The position numbers and the translations under genes are program-made. The notes under the pieces are model-generated. The model had not been told where the DNA came from. It ran no database searches and saw only the letters and a list, made by a program, of their open reading frames with translations. From Dyella jiangningensis (GTDB taxonomy: Bacteria; Pseudomonadota; Gammaproteobacteria; Xanthomonadales; Rhodanobacteraceae), in contig CP007444.1 in NCBI GenBank assembly GCA_000632805.1, positions 2,716,772-2,780,771 on the forward strand: 64,000 nucleotides of DNA, read 5' to 3'. This document shows, piece after piece, positions 38,401 through 47,248 of this stretch. Each line of letters begins with the position of its first letter. Position 1 is the first letter of the stretch.

Positions 38401-41400
38401 ATCCGGCTTCACCATACAGAACCTTACCGCCAGCAAGCAGATCAATCTGATCAACACCACGGGTTTGACGTTGAACTTCTGGAATGCCAACGGCTTGGCC
38501 AGCAGCACGCGCATGGGCGGCGGTAGCGGCGTGTGGTCGGTGCCGCAAGCGAACTGGACAGACGCGACCGGCTCAATCACGATCACGCGCCAACCGGCCG
38601 ATGCCTTCGCCATCTTCGGTGGCGATGCGGGCACGGTGACGGTCGACAACACCGGTGGCGCGGTGACTACGCTCGGCATGCAGTTCGCCAGCGACGGTTT
38701 CCATCTGGTCGGCGACGTACTCGGTCTGGTCGCGCCGACGCCTGGTGCGCTCAGCGAGATTCGCGTCGGCGATGGCAGCGGCGCCAGCACCCACTGGATC
38801 GCCACCATCGACAACACGCTCACCGGCCTTGGCATCAACAAGACAGGCGCCGGCACGTTGGTGCTGGGTGGCAGCAACACCTATACGCAAAGCACCATGT
38901 TGAGCGCGGGCACCTTGTCGGTCAGCACGGAGGCCAACCTCGGTGCGGCTGGCGCTGGCCTGGATTTCGAAGGCGGCATCCTGCAGGTAACCGGTACGAC
39001 ATTCCAATCCACCGCGCGTACGATCACGCTTGGTACGCCAGGCGGTGGTTTCGACATCGCAGATGCAGCCAATGTCTTCACCGTCAGCCAGGCGCTCGGC
39101 GGTACTGGCGGCCTGACCAAGCTCGGCGCCGGTACGCTGGTATTGGATGGCGCGAACAGTTACAGCGGCGGCACCACCGTAAGCGCCGGCACGCTGCAGG
39201 GCGATGCCACGAGCCTGCAAGGCAATATCGTCGACAACGCGGCGCTGGTCTTCGCTCAAGGTACGAATGGCATGTTTGCCGGCAGCGTGTCCGGCAGCGG
39301 CAGCTTGACCAAGCTCGGCATCGGTACGCTTACGCTCAGTGGCACCAACAGCTACAGCGGCGGCACGGTGATCAGCGCGGGTACCTTGCAAGGCGACACC
39401 GCCAGTCTGCAAGGCACTATCAGCAACAACGCGTCGCTGATCTTCAACCAGGGCACGGACGGCACGTTTACCGGAGCCATCTCCGGTACCGGCGTGCTCG
39501 CCAAACTTGGTGGCGGCACCTTGACGCTCAGCGGCGCCAATACCTACAGCGGTGGCACCACCATCAGCGCAGGTGCGTTGCAAGGCGACACCGCCAGCCT
39601 GCAAGGCAACATCACCGACAACGCGTCGCTGATCTTCAATCAAGCCACGGATGGCACGTTCACCGGTGCCATCTCCGGTAGCGGCTCGCTGACCAAGACC
39701 GGTGCGGGCAACGTCACACTCAGCGGCGCGAACACCTACGCCGGCGGCACCACGATCAGCGGTGGAACGCTTCAAGGCTCCACCATCAGCCTGCAAGGTG
39801 CGATTGCTGACAATGCGGCATTGGTCTTCGACCAGGCAGGGGCCGGCACCTTCAGTGGCGTGATCTCCGGCTCGGGCTCCGTGACCAAGCAGGGTGTTGG
39901 AACGGTCACCCTCACCGGCGCAAATGTCTACACCGGCGGCACGACCGTCGCTGCCGGCGCGCTCGTGGGTTCCACCGCCAGCCTGCAGGGCAACATCGTC
40001 GACAACGCCTCGCTGGTGTTCGATCAGGCAGCGACCGGCACCTTTGCCGGCAACCTGTCGGGTACAGGCTCCCTCACAAAGTCGGGCGCGGGCGTGCTCA
40101 CCCTTTCGGGCGTCAGTACGTACAGCGGCGGCACCACGATTACCGCTGGCACGCTGCGCGGCGACGCGACCAACCTGCAGGGAACGATCGCCAACGGTGC
40201 CGCACTCGTGTTTGATCAGGCCGCGAACGGCATCTTCAACGGTACGATGTCGGGTGGTGGCTCGCTCACCAAGACTGGCACCGGCGCCCTGACCATCAAC
40301 TCGGCGAACGCGTTCACTGGCACCGCCTCGGTCTCCCAAGGCGCGCTGATCGTTGGTGATGACAGTCATCCGACCGCCAGCCTCGCCGGCGCGGTGTCGG
40401 TGGCCAGCGGTGCGATGCTTGCGGGTATCGGTTCGATCGGTAGCCTCGATAGCTACGGCGTTGTGAAGCCGGGCAATTCCGCAGGCACTCTCTCCGTCAC
40501 GGGCGACGCCGTGTTTCACCCGGGATCCAGCCTCGACGTCTGGGTAACGCCGGATGGGCAGCTCGGCCGCCTCGCGGTCGGCGGTCAAGTGTCGATCCTT
40601 GGCGGCAGCGTCCTGGCGCTCGCACAGGCAGGCAGCTATACCCCACTCACCAGGTACACCATTCTCACGGCTGGCAACGGCATCACGGGCACATTTGATG
40701 GGGTCACCGCCAATCTGCTCTTCCTGACACCGACGCTGAGCTACAGCAGCAACGCGGTGACGCTCTCCCTGCTGCGTAATGATGTGAGTTTTGCGAGCGT
40801 GGCCCAGACACGCTCGCAGTCAGCCACCGCCGCGGCGCTCGATCGGCTGTCGATGGCTTCACCCATCTATGCGGGCATGCTGGAGCTCGATGCCGCAACG
40901 GCGCGCCACGCGCTCGACCAGCTGTCCGGGGAAGTGCACGCGAGCGTGACCACCGCGCTCGCGGACGACAGCCACTACGTGCGCGACGCCATCAATAATC
41001 ATATGCTCGGCACATCCACCGGCGGCCAGCAGACAGAAGGCGTGACCAACGCCGGCACCAGTGTGTGGACGTCGGGCTGGGGCCATTGGGGCAATCATGA
41101 TGGCGATGGCAATGCGCACGCGATGAGCGCCAACGGAAGCGGCATCCTGTTGGGCGCCGATCTTCCCGTCGATGCCTTCCGTCTCGGCGGTGTCATCGGT
41201 CATGGTCAGGGCAGCCTGAGCGTGGATGAAGTCAGCTCGACCGGCCACACCGATTCCAACTACGCAGGCCTGTATGCGGCATGGGAGATGGGTGCATGGC
41301 GCGTCCGTGGCGGCGTGGCCTACGCCTGGCAGTCCGTCGATGTGACGAGGCACATCGCTTTTGGTCCCTATACCGGCACAGCGCAGTCGAGCTACGACGC

Positions 41401-41869
41401 CAATACGGGGCAGGCTTACGTCGACGCGGGTTACACCATGCACGTAAGCGCTGGTAGCGTCGAGCCGTACATCAACCTCAGCCAGGTTCACGTTCGGACA
41501 GACGCCCTCACCGAACAGGGCTCGGCGGCCGCATTGGCCATCCATGGCAGCTCGGCCAATCTGAGCACCGGTGTCCTTGGCGTTCGTGGCACGCTCGACT
41601 TGGGCCCAGGCGGACTGCATGCCTATGTCGGTGCAGGCTGGCAACATGCCTGGGGTGATCGACTGCCGGAGCGTCAGCAGCGGTTTGTGGCAGGCACCGA
41701 CACGTTCACGATCTATGGTTTGCCCATCGCGGACAACGCTGGCGTGGTGGATCTTGGCCTGCGCTTCCCGATAGGCCAGATGGTGACGGCGGACTTCGGC
41801 TACCACGGACAGTTTGCCAGCGGCGCCAAAGACCAGGCTGCTCGCTTCACCTTGAACGTCACCTTTTGA
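35444..41869 (+). CDS. Autotransporter (type Va) with PATR repeats and ESPR signal
   Basis: A 2141-residue surface protein. It starts MNCTYRLVWNRALRVLQVAS, an extended signal peptide region (ESPR), followed by a hydrophobic core ending in CAGTIDSAMAACSP. The passenger (to about residue 1840) is glycine-, serine- and threonine-rich, with many PATR/beta-helix repeats of the LTLSGANTYTGGTTVSAGTL kind, including six exact-length 64-residue copies (see repeat at 39173). The last ~280 residues are the translocator beta barrel (LGADLPVDAFRLGGVIGHGQ onward), ending in the terminal FTLNVTF. The start at 35444 is chosen because ESPR must begin at MNxxYR; an upstream extension of 20 codons is possible. 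Likely an adhesin or biofilm factor; ligand is unknown. Confidence 0.93.
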   Translation: MNCTYRLVWNRALRVLQVASELVPGHSTGHSGISTAPRVIRRRLIAITCLAACAGTIDSAMAACSPINPTNGATVTCSGAANPLAPSYAASADNLTVNVNPGGSLGVLLGLGGTTMSLTGNGTTLSNSGTIDPSLLGLLSLLSSGTVIGNPNLGASIPGSTVTVSNQGTMNGTTGLLGLNLPDLTGMALSVRNGGGGTTTISNSGSIGSTALLGVSVLGSDAPVVAAYGGSQINFTNTGFITGRTAFESSAAGNTFINAGIISGSVSMGTNSTNTFTAVTGSDVDTGGSLGLNLLGVLGINLSFAPTGQVDGGAGGNNTLVLQNVVTGTGSGATGTGNASSATYIDFQHLIVNSGTWSLSGALVSNDAVLNGGVAQFDSDANFGSAPSITSNGGGVAASTGGLTLSKAILLNAGGLTATGSNNFTLSGLLSGSGALTKSGTGTVALTSAENYTGGTLINGGTLALSGSGALVPTGSVNLQNAGSTFDISGASGNRTIGMLTGDTSTSIALGAHTLIFGDSANTMFGGTISGSGGIVKQGSGVATLSGPNIYTGVTTVNAGTLAIGAGGSLAASGALALNSASSIFDLSGASTSQTVGALSGVAGSQVVLAATPFTLTLGGATNTTFAGAISGGGGIVKQGPGTLTLSGNNTYTGGTTVSAGTLALGSGGSLAATGNVALTGAGSTFDLSAAGAQSIGALSGVAGSSVFLGANALTVAPSGSSSFGGTIGGSAGVVINGTGTETLTGANTYTGGTSIQSGTLALGLGGALAGGGAMTLASGGTFDISGGGNQTIGVLAGAGGTIKLGANMLHVSGSGGGSFDGVVQGTGGVTNTANALVLNGVNTYAGLTTVQTGSLTVGDATHASASVAGDVTVASGASLGGFGTVGGNVTVQSGGHLAPGNPTGTLTVSSDLTLDQGSALDFSFGAPGPNFTTFGTGHNVAVAGNLAINGAALNPINAGGFGPGLYNLFTYGGTLTETNGGIVPPSGFTIQNLTASKQINLINTTGLTLNFWNANGLASSTRMGGGSGVWSVPQANWTDATGSITITRQPADAFAIFGGDAGTVTVDNTGGAVTTLGMQFASDGFHLVGDVLGLVAPTPGALSEIRVGDGSGASTHWIATIDNTLTGLGINKTGAGTLVLGGSNTYTQSTMLSAGTLSVSTEANLGAAGAGLDFEGGILQVTGTTFQSTARTITLGTPGGGFDIADAANVFTVSQALGGTGGLTKLGAGTLVLDGANSYSGGTTVSAGTLQGDATSLQGNIVDNAALVFAQGTNGMFAGSVSGSGSLTKLGIGTLTLSGTNSYSGGTVISAGTLQGDTASLQGTISNNASLIFNQGTDGTFTGAISGTGVLAKLGGGTLTLSGANTYSGGTTISAGALQGDTASLQGNITDNASLIFNQATDGTFTGAISGSGSLTKTGAGNVTLSGANTYAGGTTISGGTLQGSTISLQGAIADNAALVFDQAGAGTFSGVISGSGSVTKQGVGTVTLTGANVYTGGTTVAAGALVGSTASLQGNIVDNASLVFDQAATGTFAGNLSGTGSLTKSGAGVLTLSGVSTYSGGTTITAGTLRGDATNLQGTIANGAALVFDQAANGIFNGTMSGGGSLTKTGTGALTINSANAFTGTASVSQGALIVGDDSHPTASLAGAVSVASGAMLAGIGSIGSLDSYGVVKPGNSAGTLSVTGDAVFHPGSSLDVWVTPDGQLGRLAVGGQVSILGGSVLALAQAGSYTPLTRYTILTAGNGITGTFDGVTANLLFLTPTLSYSSNAVTLSLLRNDVSFASVAQTRSQSATAAALDRLSMASPIYAGMLELDAATARHALDQLSGEVHASVTTALADDSHYVRDAINNHMLGTSTGGQQTEGVTNAGTSVWTSGWGHWGNHDGDGNAHAMSANGSGILLGADLPVDAFRLGGVIGHGQGSLSVDEVSSTGHTDSNYAGLYAAWEMGAWRVRGGVAYAWQSVDVTRHIAFGPYTGTAQSSYDANTGQAYVDAGYTMHVSAGSVEPYINLSQVHVRTDALTEQGSAAALAIHGSSANLSTGVLGVRGTLDLGPGGLHAYVGAGWQHAWGDRLPERQQRFVAGTDTFTIYGLPIADNAGVVDLGLRFPIGQMVTADFGYHGQFASGAKDQAARFTLNVTF
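39173..40324 (+). repeat. Six tandem 192-bp repeats inside the autotransporter
   Basis: Units start at 39173, 39365, 39557, 39749, 39941 and 40133, each exactly 192 bp (64 codons). The encoded core is TTVSAGTLQGDATSLQG followed by a D/N-rich strand and GTLTLSGANTYSGG. DNA identity is high in the GACACCGCCAGCCTGCAAGG region. Exact unit length suggests expansion/contraction by recombination. Confidence 0.9.
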
Positions 41870-41884
41870 CTATCGTGGCTCTCT

Positions 41885-41914
41885 ATCCTCGCCCTGGCTC
41901 GCCAGGGCGAGGAT
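41885..41914 (+). terminator. Hairpin after the autotransporter gene
   Basis: Perfect 13-bp stem ATCCTCGCCCTGG / CCAGGGCGAGGAT with loop CTCG, 15 bp after the stop codon. There is no T run, so it may be a stabilising hairpin more than a classic terminator. Confidence 0.65.
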
Positions 41915-42138
41915 CCGTCTCGCCAAACACACTGTGGACCACGCATGGCCGGACGGAACGTTGCCGTTGCCATGGGCATGGAGATGGACGGCTATTTGTC
42001 ACCTATGTGTGGTGCCCACACTTTGGAACTATCCGTTTTGTACGGAAGCAATGGGATGGACTCCTCCCCGCCCTCGGCATCTAAGAGTGCCAGACTGGAG
42101 TTGCGAGACAACCAGTCCACAGCGAGGAGGAGTCCACC

Positions 42139-43170
42139 ATGAAGCTTACGCGCATTGGGGTCGACATCGCCAAACAGGTTTTCCAGTTGCATGGTACCGA
42201 CCGTTCCGAACAGACGGTATGGCGACGGCGAGTGCCACGCGAGCGCTGGCTACAAGCGTTACGCGAGGTGGCCGCACCTGGCTGCGAGATCGGCATGGAG
42301 GCCTGCGGTGGCGCCCATCATTGGGCACGCCAACTGCAGGCGATGGGCTATCGGGTGAAGCTGATCGCGCCGCAGTTCGTGAAGCCGTACGTGAAGAGCA
42401 ACAAGAACGACGCCAATGATGCGGAAGCGATCTGCGAAGCCATGAGTCGCCCAGGCATGCGTTTCGTCACCCTGAAGTCGACGCGGCAGCAGGATATCCA
42501 GGCGCTGCATCGCGTGCGTGCCAGCTTGATGGAACAACGGACGGCCAAAGGTAATCAGATCCGTGGCTTGGTCGCTGAGTACGGCTTGGTGGCGCCCAGA
42601 GAGCTGTCGTCGCTTCGCCGCGCGATGCCCTGTTGGTTGGAAGACGCCGACAACGGGTTGAGTGCGTGCTTTCGACAACTCCTCGATGGTCTATGGCGCG
42701 ACCTTCGTGGCGTGGATGACCGCATCCTCGAACTGGATCATTCGCTCGCCGACTTGGCACAAGCCGATCCGGATGCGCGTCGTCTCCAGAAGCTGCGTGG
42801 CGTCGGCCCGCTGGTTGCAACGGCGCTGATCGCTGCGGTGGGCGATGCCAAGCAATTTGCCAGCGGACGCCAGATGGCCGCATCACTCGGGCTCACGCCC
42901 CGACAGCACAGCTCGGGCGGCAAGGATCGTTTGCTGGGCATCAGCAAGCGTGGCGATGCGTATGTGCGCAGCCTTCTCGTGCATGGCGCTCGCTCAGCGT
43001 TGAGAACAGCGCCTGCAAAAGACGATCGACTTAGTCAGTGGGTCGTTCGACTTGCTAAACGAGCTCATCCCAATGTCGCCTCGGTGGCGTTGGCTAACAA
43101 GACCGCCCGCTTGGCGTGGGCACTGCTTCACCATCAATGCGAGTACCAACCGGCCCTCGCGGCCGCCTGA
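42139..43170 (+). CDS. IS110/IS1111 transposase (DEDD recombinase)
   Basis: A 343-residue, full-length protein. The N-terminal RuvC-like DEDD domain shows the first Asp in IGVDIAKQVF, the Glu in IGMEACGGAHHWAR and the D-x2-D in KNDANDAEAI. The C-terminal Tnp_20 domain carries the catalytic-serine region (ASLGLTPRQHSSGGKDRLLG). A helix-hairpin-helix-like GVGPLVATALIAAVGD lies in between. It is intact and so likely active. The GAGGAGGAG site before the ATG overlaps an inverted-repeat-like motif. Confidence 0.95.
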   Translation: MKLTRIGVDIAKQVFQLHGTDRSEQTVWRRRVPRERWLQALREVAAPGCEIGMEACGGAHHWARQLQAMGYRVKLIAPQFVKPYVKSNKNDANDAEAICEAMSRPGMRFVTLKSTRQQDIQALHRVRASLMEQRTAKGNQIRGLVAEYGLVAPRELSSLRRAMPCWLEDADNGLSACFRQLLDGLWRDLRGVDDRILELDHSLADLAQADPDARRLQKLRGVGPLVATALIAAVGDAKQFASGRQMAASLGLTPRQHSSGGKDRLLGISKRGDAYVRSLLVHGARSALRTAPAKDDRLSQWVVRLAKRAHPNVASVALANKTARLAWALLHHQCEYQPALAAA

Positions 43171-43407
43171 AAGAGACGTCCAAATGTCTTTCAACCACGA
43201 TTGCTAAGCCCACCGCACGATGGCGAACCGGTCGAACCGGCGCCGGCAGAACCCTGAAATGTCTGCGTGCTCAGAGCACGAGGAAGCGATTGGGAGCCGG
43301 TGCGCGACTAGCCCATCATGGCCCAGCACCGCACAGCGGTGCCGTAGTTAGAGGCCGGATATACGTGTGCAGTCGACACGGACGCCAGAGCACGGGAGGC
43401 TTGCAAT
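43171..43407 (+). ncRNA. Candidate bridge-RNA region of the IS (3' noncoding end)
   Basis: The 237-bp noncoding end downstream of the transposase is where IS1111-type elements encode their bridge RNA (known from the IS110 family). Small hairpins are visible (CGTGCT CAG AGCACG near 43268; CACCGC ACA GCGGTG near 43328). The RNA itself is inferred; its target- and donor-binding loops were not resolved. Confidence 0.45.
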
Positions 43408-43495
43408 GGGGAGGAGTCCATATACGGACATTCGTGCCCCGTACGGGAATGAACTTCGCATCACACGCTACCCACACAGCCGTGCTCGTCACACG

Positions 43496-44521
43496 TCAAT
43501 GCGTTGCTGCCGTCGTTTTTTTCAGCAGGGCAGTTACGGCGCTGGCGACCGCCTCGGGCCGATCCAGCTGGATATCGTGCGAAGCATGATCGACCACGAC
43601 GCGTTCGCCATGCGTCGTCGTGGCGAGAATCGCCGCCTGGCTCTTGTTCCTTGCCGCCTCCAGCTTCTGGCGAACATCGGCAGGGGCATCCGCGTACGTG
43701 TCCGAAGCGGTGAGCACGATCACTGGCAACGCACCCAGGGTTTCTTTTGGCGATACAGGCCGACCATACACTGCGGCGTTGTCCTCGAGCTCCGATCTCA
43801 GCGTGCGCCAAAACGCCGGTTTGTATTTGTAGGAAGCGATGGCTGCATTTACCTTGGCATCGGCAAGCGGATTACTGCCGGCGACGCAGCGTGCCAATGC
43901 AGGCGGCGGGGAAGCCAACTGATGCTTTTCGGCACCGGCCTCGCACTCACGGATAAAAGCAAACCGCTGAGCGTTCATCTGTTCTTCTTGCCGAGCCCAC
44001 TCGGGTGCCACGGAGGCGATGTCCTGCGCCGGAGGATCGACCAGGACCAACCCATGGATGTCTGCCGGATAACGCTGCGCATATAGTCGCGCAATGCTGC
44101 TTCCCCTCGAGTGCCCGACCAGCACCAGCGGCGTCCTCAAGTTGGCGTGCTGGATCAATGCGTGAAGGTCCGCAACTTCGGCTTCCAGAGTTCTCGGCAA
44201 CGGACCTTCATCACTGAAGCCATAGCCGGCCCGATCGTACGAACACACTTTGGCGGACGCTGCCAGCAGCGGCTGCAGCTTGAACCAGGTCGTGGTGTCG
44301 GCATGCGAGCCAGCTTCGAGAAGCACGGTTTGGGCGCCGCTGCCTTCACAGCGAAGATTCAACGCTCGGCCCGGCGCAATCGCGACCCGTGTCCCCGCCT
44401 GCGCGTAGCTGTCGGGAATGTACTCGGGCACATGAATGGTCGCGCCACTGTCTGCATGCGCGCTGCCCGCCAAGGCCATCCACAAGGCCACCTGGCCTGC
44501 TTTCCAGAGCTTTCCGTTCAC
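43496..44521 (-). CDS. Alpha/beta hydrolase, exported
   Basis: A 341-residue protein with a signal peptide (NGKLWKAGQVALWMALAGSAHA). The GTG at 44521 is chosen because GGAGGGGAAGG precedes it. The hydrolase core follows: VLLEAGSHADTTTWFKLQPL, YDRAGYGFSDEGPLPR, the nucleophile elbow GHSRGSS, and the late VVVDHASHDIQLDRP with the catalytic His. It resembles proline-iminopeptidase/haloperoxidase-like fold proteins; an acyl-ester substrate is likely but not known. It stands on the minus strand beside the IS; the IS right end is only 75 bp from its stop codon. Confidence 0.82.
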   Translation of the reverse strand: MNGKLWKAGQVALWMALAGSAHADSGATIHVPEYIPDSYAQAGTRVAIAPGRALNLRCEGSGAQTVLLEAGSHADTTTWFKLQPLLAASAKVCSYDRAGYGFSDEGPLPRTLEAEVADLHALIQHANLRTPLVLVGHSRGSSIARLYAQRYPADIHGLVLVDPPAQDIASVAPEWARQEEQMNAQRFAFIRECEAGAEKHQLASPPPALARCVAGSNPLADAKVNAAIASYKYKPAFWRTLRSELEDNAAVYGRPVSPKETLGALPVIVLTASDTYADAPADVRQKLEAARNKSQAAILATTTHGERVVVDHASHDIQLDRPEAVASAVTALLKKTTAATH

Positions 44522-44734
44522 GGCCTTCCCCTCCAAGGTGCGGCAGCTCGGCGAGCCGCCCGGCATGTGCTCCTATCGACTTGGAGGAAGCCAAAAAAGT
44601 TCGACACGTTCACCCATGTCGTGGCAAAACCGACCGGAGGTAAGCAGCGCGGCATGAATCGTGCGGACGCACCGGCCAAGGATTATGTTTCCTCGGCCTC
44701 GCGCATGAACCGACGTGCCTTGCTCAGCTGGATA

Positions 44735-45646
44735 TCATGAGGATGGCCCCGAACTGGACAGACCCGACGCCGGTGAGTCAATGAAGCGCAGGAGGGTCCG
44801 ATTGAAGTCGACCGGCGCATCAACAAACACCGCATGCCGCGCATGCTCAATCGAAACGAACTGGGCGTTCGGGAGTGCCTGCGCCATCGCCTTTTGCGCC
44901 TGCAGCAGCAAACTCTCGCCCGAGGCAATCACCAGCGTTGGCTTGTCGAACTTCTTGAGGCTGGGGCGGCGATCTGTCGTCAGCATGTCTGAGACGAGCA
45001 TCGAGACGCCCGTATCGACCGGTGTCTTGAGTGATTCACTGGTGAGCGTGTCGAACGTTAATGGCGCGGGTGGCGCTTTCATAATGGCCTGCATCATTCC
45101 CCTGGAATACGCCTCGGGCGTGCGGGCGTATTGACCCAGGCCTTGAAGCACTTGCTTCACCATGCCCGAAGTTTCCGTCACATCGGCAGGGCCCGCGCTG
45201 ACTGGACTGTCGATCAGGGCGACCTTGTCCAGCGCGCCCGTCCCGAATTGGGCAACGTAGGCGGCAACGTCCTGTGCGCCCTGTGACCAGCCGACCAGGG
45301 TCAGGTGGGTGAGCTTCAAATTGGATATCACGCGGTCAACGTCCTGCGCGCGATTCTCCGGCGTGTTGCCGCTGGCAGAAATCGAGGATTGGCCCTGCGA
45401 GCGCGGATCCATCGCAATGACGTGAAATCCTTGCGCCCCGAAGTAGTCGATCTGTTGCGCCCAGACCCTGGCACTGACGCGCCACCCCGGAATAAGCAGC
45501 AAACTGCGCGACGCGTGGGCGGGACCTGCCTCTAGGTAATGGATGCGTACGCCATCCGCCCCTTCGGTGAAAGCCTCGCTTGTAGACGGGTGCGCCGATG
45601 GTGACATGGCCAATGCGATAAAGAAGAAGCTGCTTGGAAAATCCAT
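44735..45646 (-). CDS. Alpha/beta hydrolase, cytosolic or exported
   Basis: A 303-residue protein starting at 45646 with TGGAGG upstream. A short hydrophobic N-terminus (FPSSFFFIALAMSPSAHP) may be a signal. The core has YLEAGP, SLLLIPGWRVSARVWAQQI (oxyanion-hole region), VIAMDPRSQGQSS, nucleophile elbow VGWSQGAQDVAAYV, the acid in PTLVIASGE and the His in IEHARHAVF. All triad elements are present. It resembles chloroperoxidase/haloalkane-dehalogenase-type hydrolases, substrate unknown. Same direction as the hydrolase at 43496 but separated by ~210 bp. Confidence 0.82.
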   Translation of the reverse strand: MDFPSSFFFIALAMSPSAHPSTSEAFTEGADGVRIHYLEAGPAHASRSLLLIPGWRVSARVWAQQIDYFGAQGFHVIAMDPRSQGQSSISASGNTPENRAQDVDRVISNLKLTHLTLVGWSQGAQDVAAYVAQFGTGALDKVALIDSPVSAGPADVTETSGMVKQVLQGLGQYARTPEAYSRGMMQAIMKAPPAPLTFDTLTSESLKTPVDTGVSMLVSDMLTTDRRPSLKKFDKPTLVIASGESLLLQAQKAMAQALPNAQFVSIEHARHAVFVDAPVDFNRTLLRFIDSPASGLSSSGPSS

Positions 45647-45784
45647 AAAGCCTCCAGGTCGTACTGCTGATGATTTACGTGACTGGTCACAACAGCGCAT
45701 GGAACCAGTCGGCGAGCGATGAGCTGCCAGCGCCGTACGGCATCATCGCAATGGCTTAGGAAAAATCTGCGCTGGGTTGCGACT

Positions 45785-46417
45785 TCAGCCGGTCGCCCGC
45801 AATCGAAAAGACACGGCGAACAGCCACGCGAATAGCACCGCGACAAAAAAACGGTTCGCGAGGCCATAAGGCATGCCCTTGTGGAGCGTGAGGAACTGGA
45901 CGACAAATCCGACCAATATCAGGGAAGTCAGCAGCCAGGCTGTTCGCCGATAGGGGCGCCACGCGGGGTGCAGCCCAAAACCCGTGGATAGCAGGACGGT
46001 GGCAATGAAGATACTCCCGACGTTCACGAGGAAGCTCTTGTCGTGGATGGCCCCCGATGAAGTCGATGGCGCTCCGGGTATATCCGTGGGAAATATGGCC
46101 GATACGACCAGCCCAATCGCCGCGACGATGAGCAGGAATATCCCCAGGCGGGCGACCACGGAGCGCAGGCCATGGGTATAGAGTCCCGCGGCAAGCATCA
46201 ACAAACCACAGCTCATCGCAAGGAACCAGGTCGTCATGACCCAGCCATAGCGGCCCACAGCGTAGTTGCTGATGAAGTTGGTCGCCGGGGCGTAATCGGG
46301 CCTGAGGAAGTGCAGCGTCAAAAGAGCCATGGCGGAGTAGACGAAACAGGCCATGGCAACGGTTGCAAAGGCGCCTGACTTTTAACGTGGCGCATTCCCG
46401 GCATTCTCTGTAGCCAT
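45785..46417 (-). pseudogene. DUF998 membrane protein with an early stop codon
   Basis: Downstream of the break there are 189 residues with six membrane segments typical of DUF998 (YVGRYGWVMTTWFLAMSCGLL, LGIFLLIVAAIGLVVSAIFP, FLVNVGSIFIATVLLSTGFGL and others). The good start, ATG at 46417 with CCAGGAG 8 nt upstream, reads MATENAGNAPR and then meets TAA (46382-46384) in frame before KSGAFATVAM. A C-to-T change (CAA to TAA) would explain it. The internal ATG at 46354 has no ribosome site, so expression is doubtful unless the stop is read through. Function of DUF998 is unknown. Confidence 0.7.
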
Positions 46418-46534
46418 GGTCGAATCTCCTGGTTCTAGCGTTTTGCTGGGAGAACTTTCCTTCGATCTACTGTCACCTATGGCGTGTTGCGTCGACTGGC
46501 TGAAAACCGCAGACGAAAGCGGGCTTCCGCTTCC

Positions 46535-46741
46535 CTACTTTCTCGAGTGGCGATGGCTCATCCACCGGGACACTACTGCGATCGAGCCGGCGACCATCCA
46601 AGTCGCCTGCAGGAGTATCGAGCCCACTCGCAAGGTTTCAGACTTCGCCTGAATACCCCACCCAAGCACCACGCAAACAGCGAGAAAGCCTAAAAAGGCC
46701 GCAGGGCTAAAACTGATCCGTTTCGGTGCTTCGGGATCCAT
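46535..46741 (-). CDS. Small two-helix membrane protein
   Basis: A 68-residue protein (MDPEAPKRISFSPAAFLGFL...). It has two hydrophobic stretches (FLGFLAVCVVLGWGIQA and ILLQATWMVAGSIAVVS) and a basic tail (RWMSHRHSRK). The start has AGGAGAGGGG directly upstream of the ATG at 46741, a very good site. It is convergently placed near the DUF998 gene and on the same strand, 117 bp upstream of it, so they may share a transcript. No family is recognised. Confidence 0.6.
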   Translation of the reverse strand: MDPEAPKRISFSPAAFLGFLAVCVVLGWGIQAKSETLRVGSILLQATWMVAGSIAVVSRWMSHRHSRK

Positions 46742-47248
46742 AACCCCTCTCCTGAGCCGAGATGATCATCCCAATTCAGCGGCAAGCCACTTCCAAATCG
46801 CCAATGCCTGCTTGAGAAAGCAGACCGTACATGGCGTCTGAGACCGCACCGCACACTAAGAAACTAACATTTGCAGGTCAACAACAGCGTATGGTGCAGT
46901 GCCAGGCTTGCTTACAGGTAAGCCCTCGATCAGGCGCGCTCGGAGGCTCGCCATTAAGAGCGCGTGAGCACTCAGACCCATCATTGCGCTGTGTTTTATG
47001 GGATGGCTGGGTGAATTCATAGATGCTTTCCGCCCGCCACCGCGCGTTTTAGCTCATGCCCGACCTGCGTCGTCTATTGGATGCAGGCTTGGTGATTGCA
47101 GAGCGAAGAAGGCATGCACTTCGCGCCTCGGCGTAGGAGTACATGGAACATCGCAGCCTTTCAGTCGAAAGAGCCTCTTTTCCATGCCGTTCGATCACGT
47201 CCAAGCGGTCGATGCGGCCTTTGTATCTTCATAACCAGGGAGTTTGCC
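46742..47248. other. Gene-free gap
   Basis: 507 bp with no credible gene on either strand. A small hairpin-like GGCTTGCTTACAGGTAAGCC sits near 46905. The promoters for the flanking divergent small genes should lie here. Confidence 0.5.

Larger units (their letters stand above)
42056..43421 (+). mobile_element. IS110-family insertion sequence, IS1111-type
   Basis: Subterminal inverted repeats ATGGACTCCTCCCC (42056-42069) and GGGGAGGAGTCCAT (43408-43421) are perfect. Between them lies one transposase gene, a short 5' noncoding part and a ~237-bp 3' noncoding part. Subterminal inverted repeats and a long 3' noncoding end are features of the IS1111 subgroup of IS110. True ends lie a few bases outside the repeats, as the group makes no clean target duplication. 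A copy of the repeat motif (GAGGAGGAGTCCACC) also overlaps the transposase ribosome site at 42124-42138. Confidence 0.85.

Noticed and set aside
38573..40588. A 671-codon minus-strand frame opposite the autotransporter
   Set aside because: Arises from the repeated Gly/Thr codons on the plus strand; no start signal, no domain.
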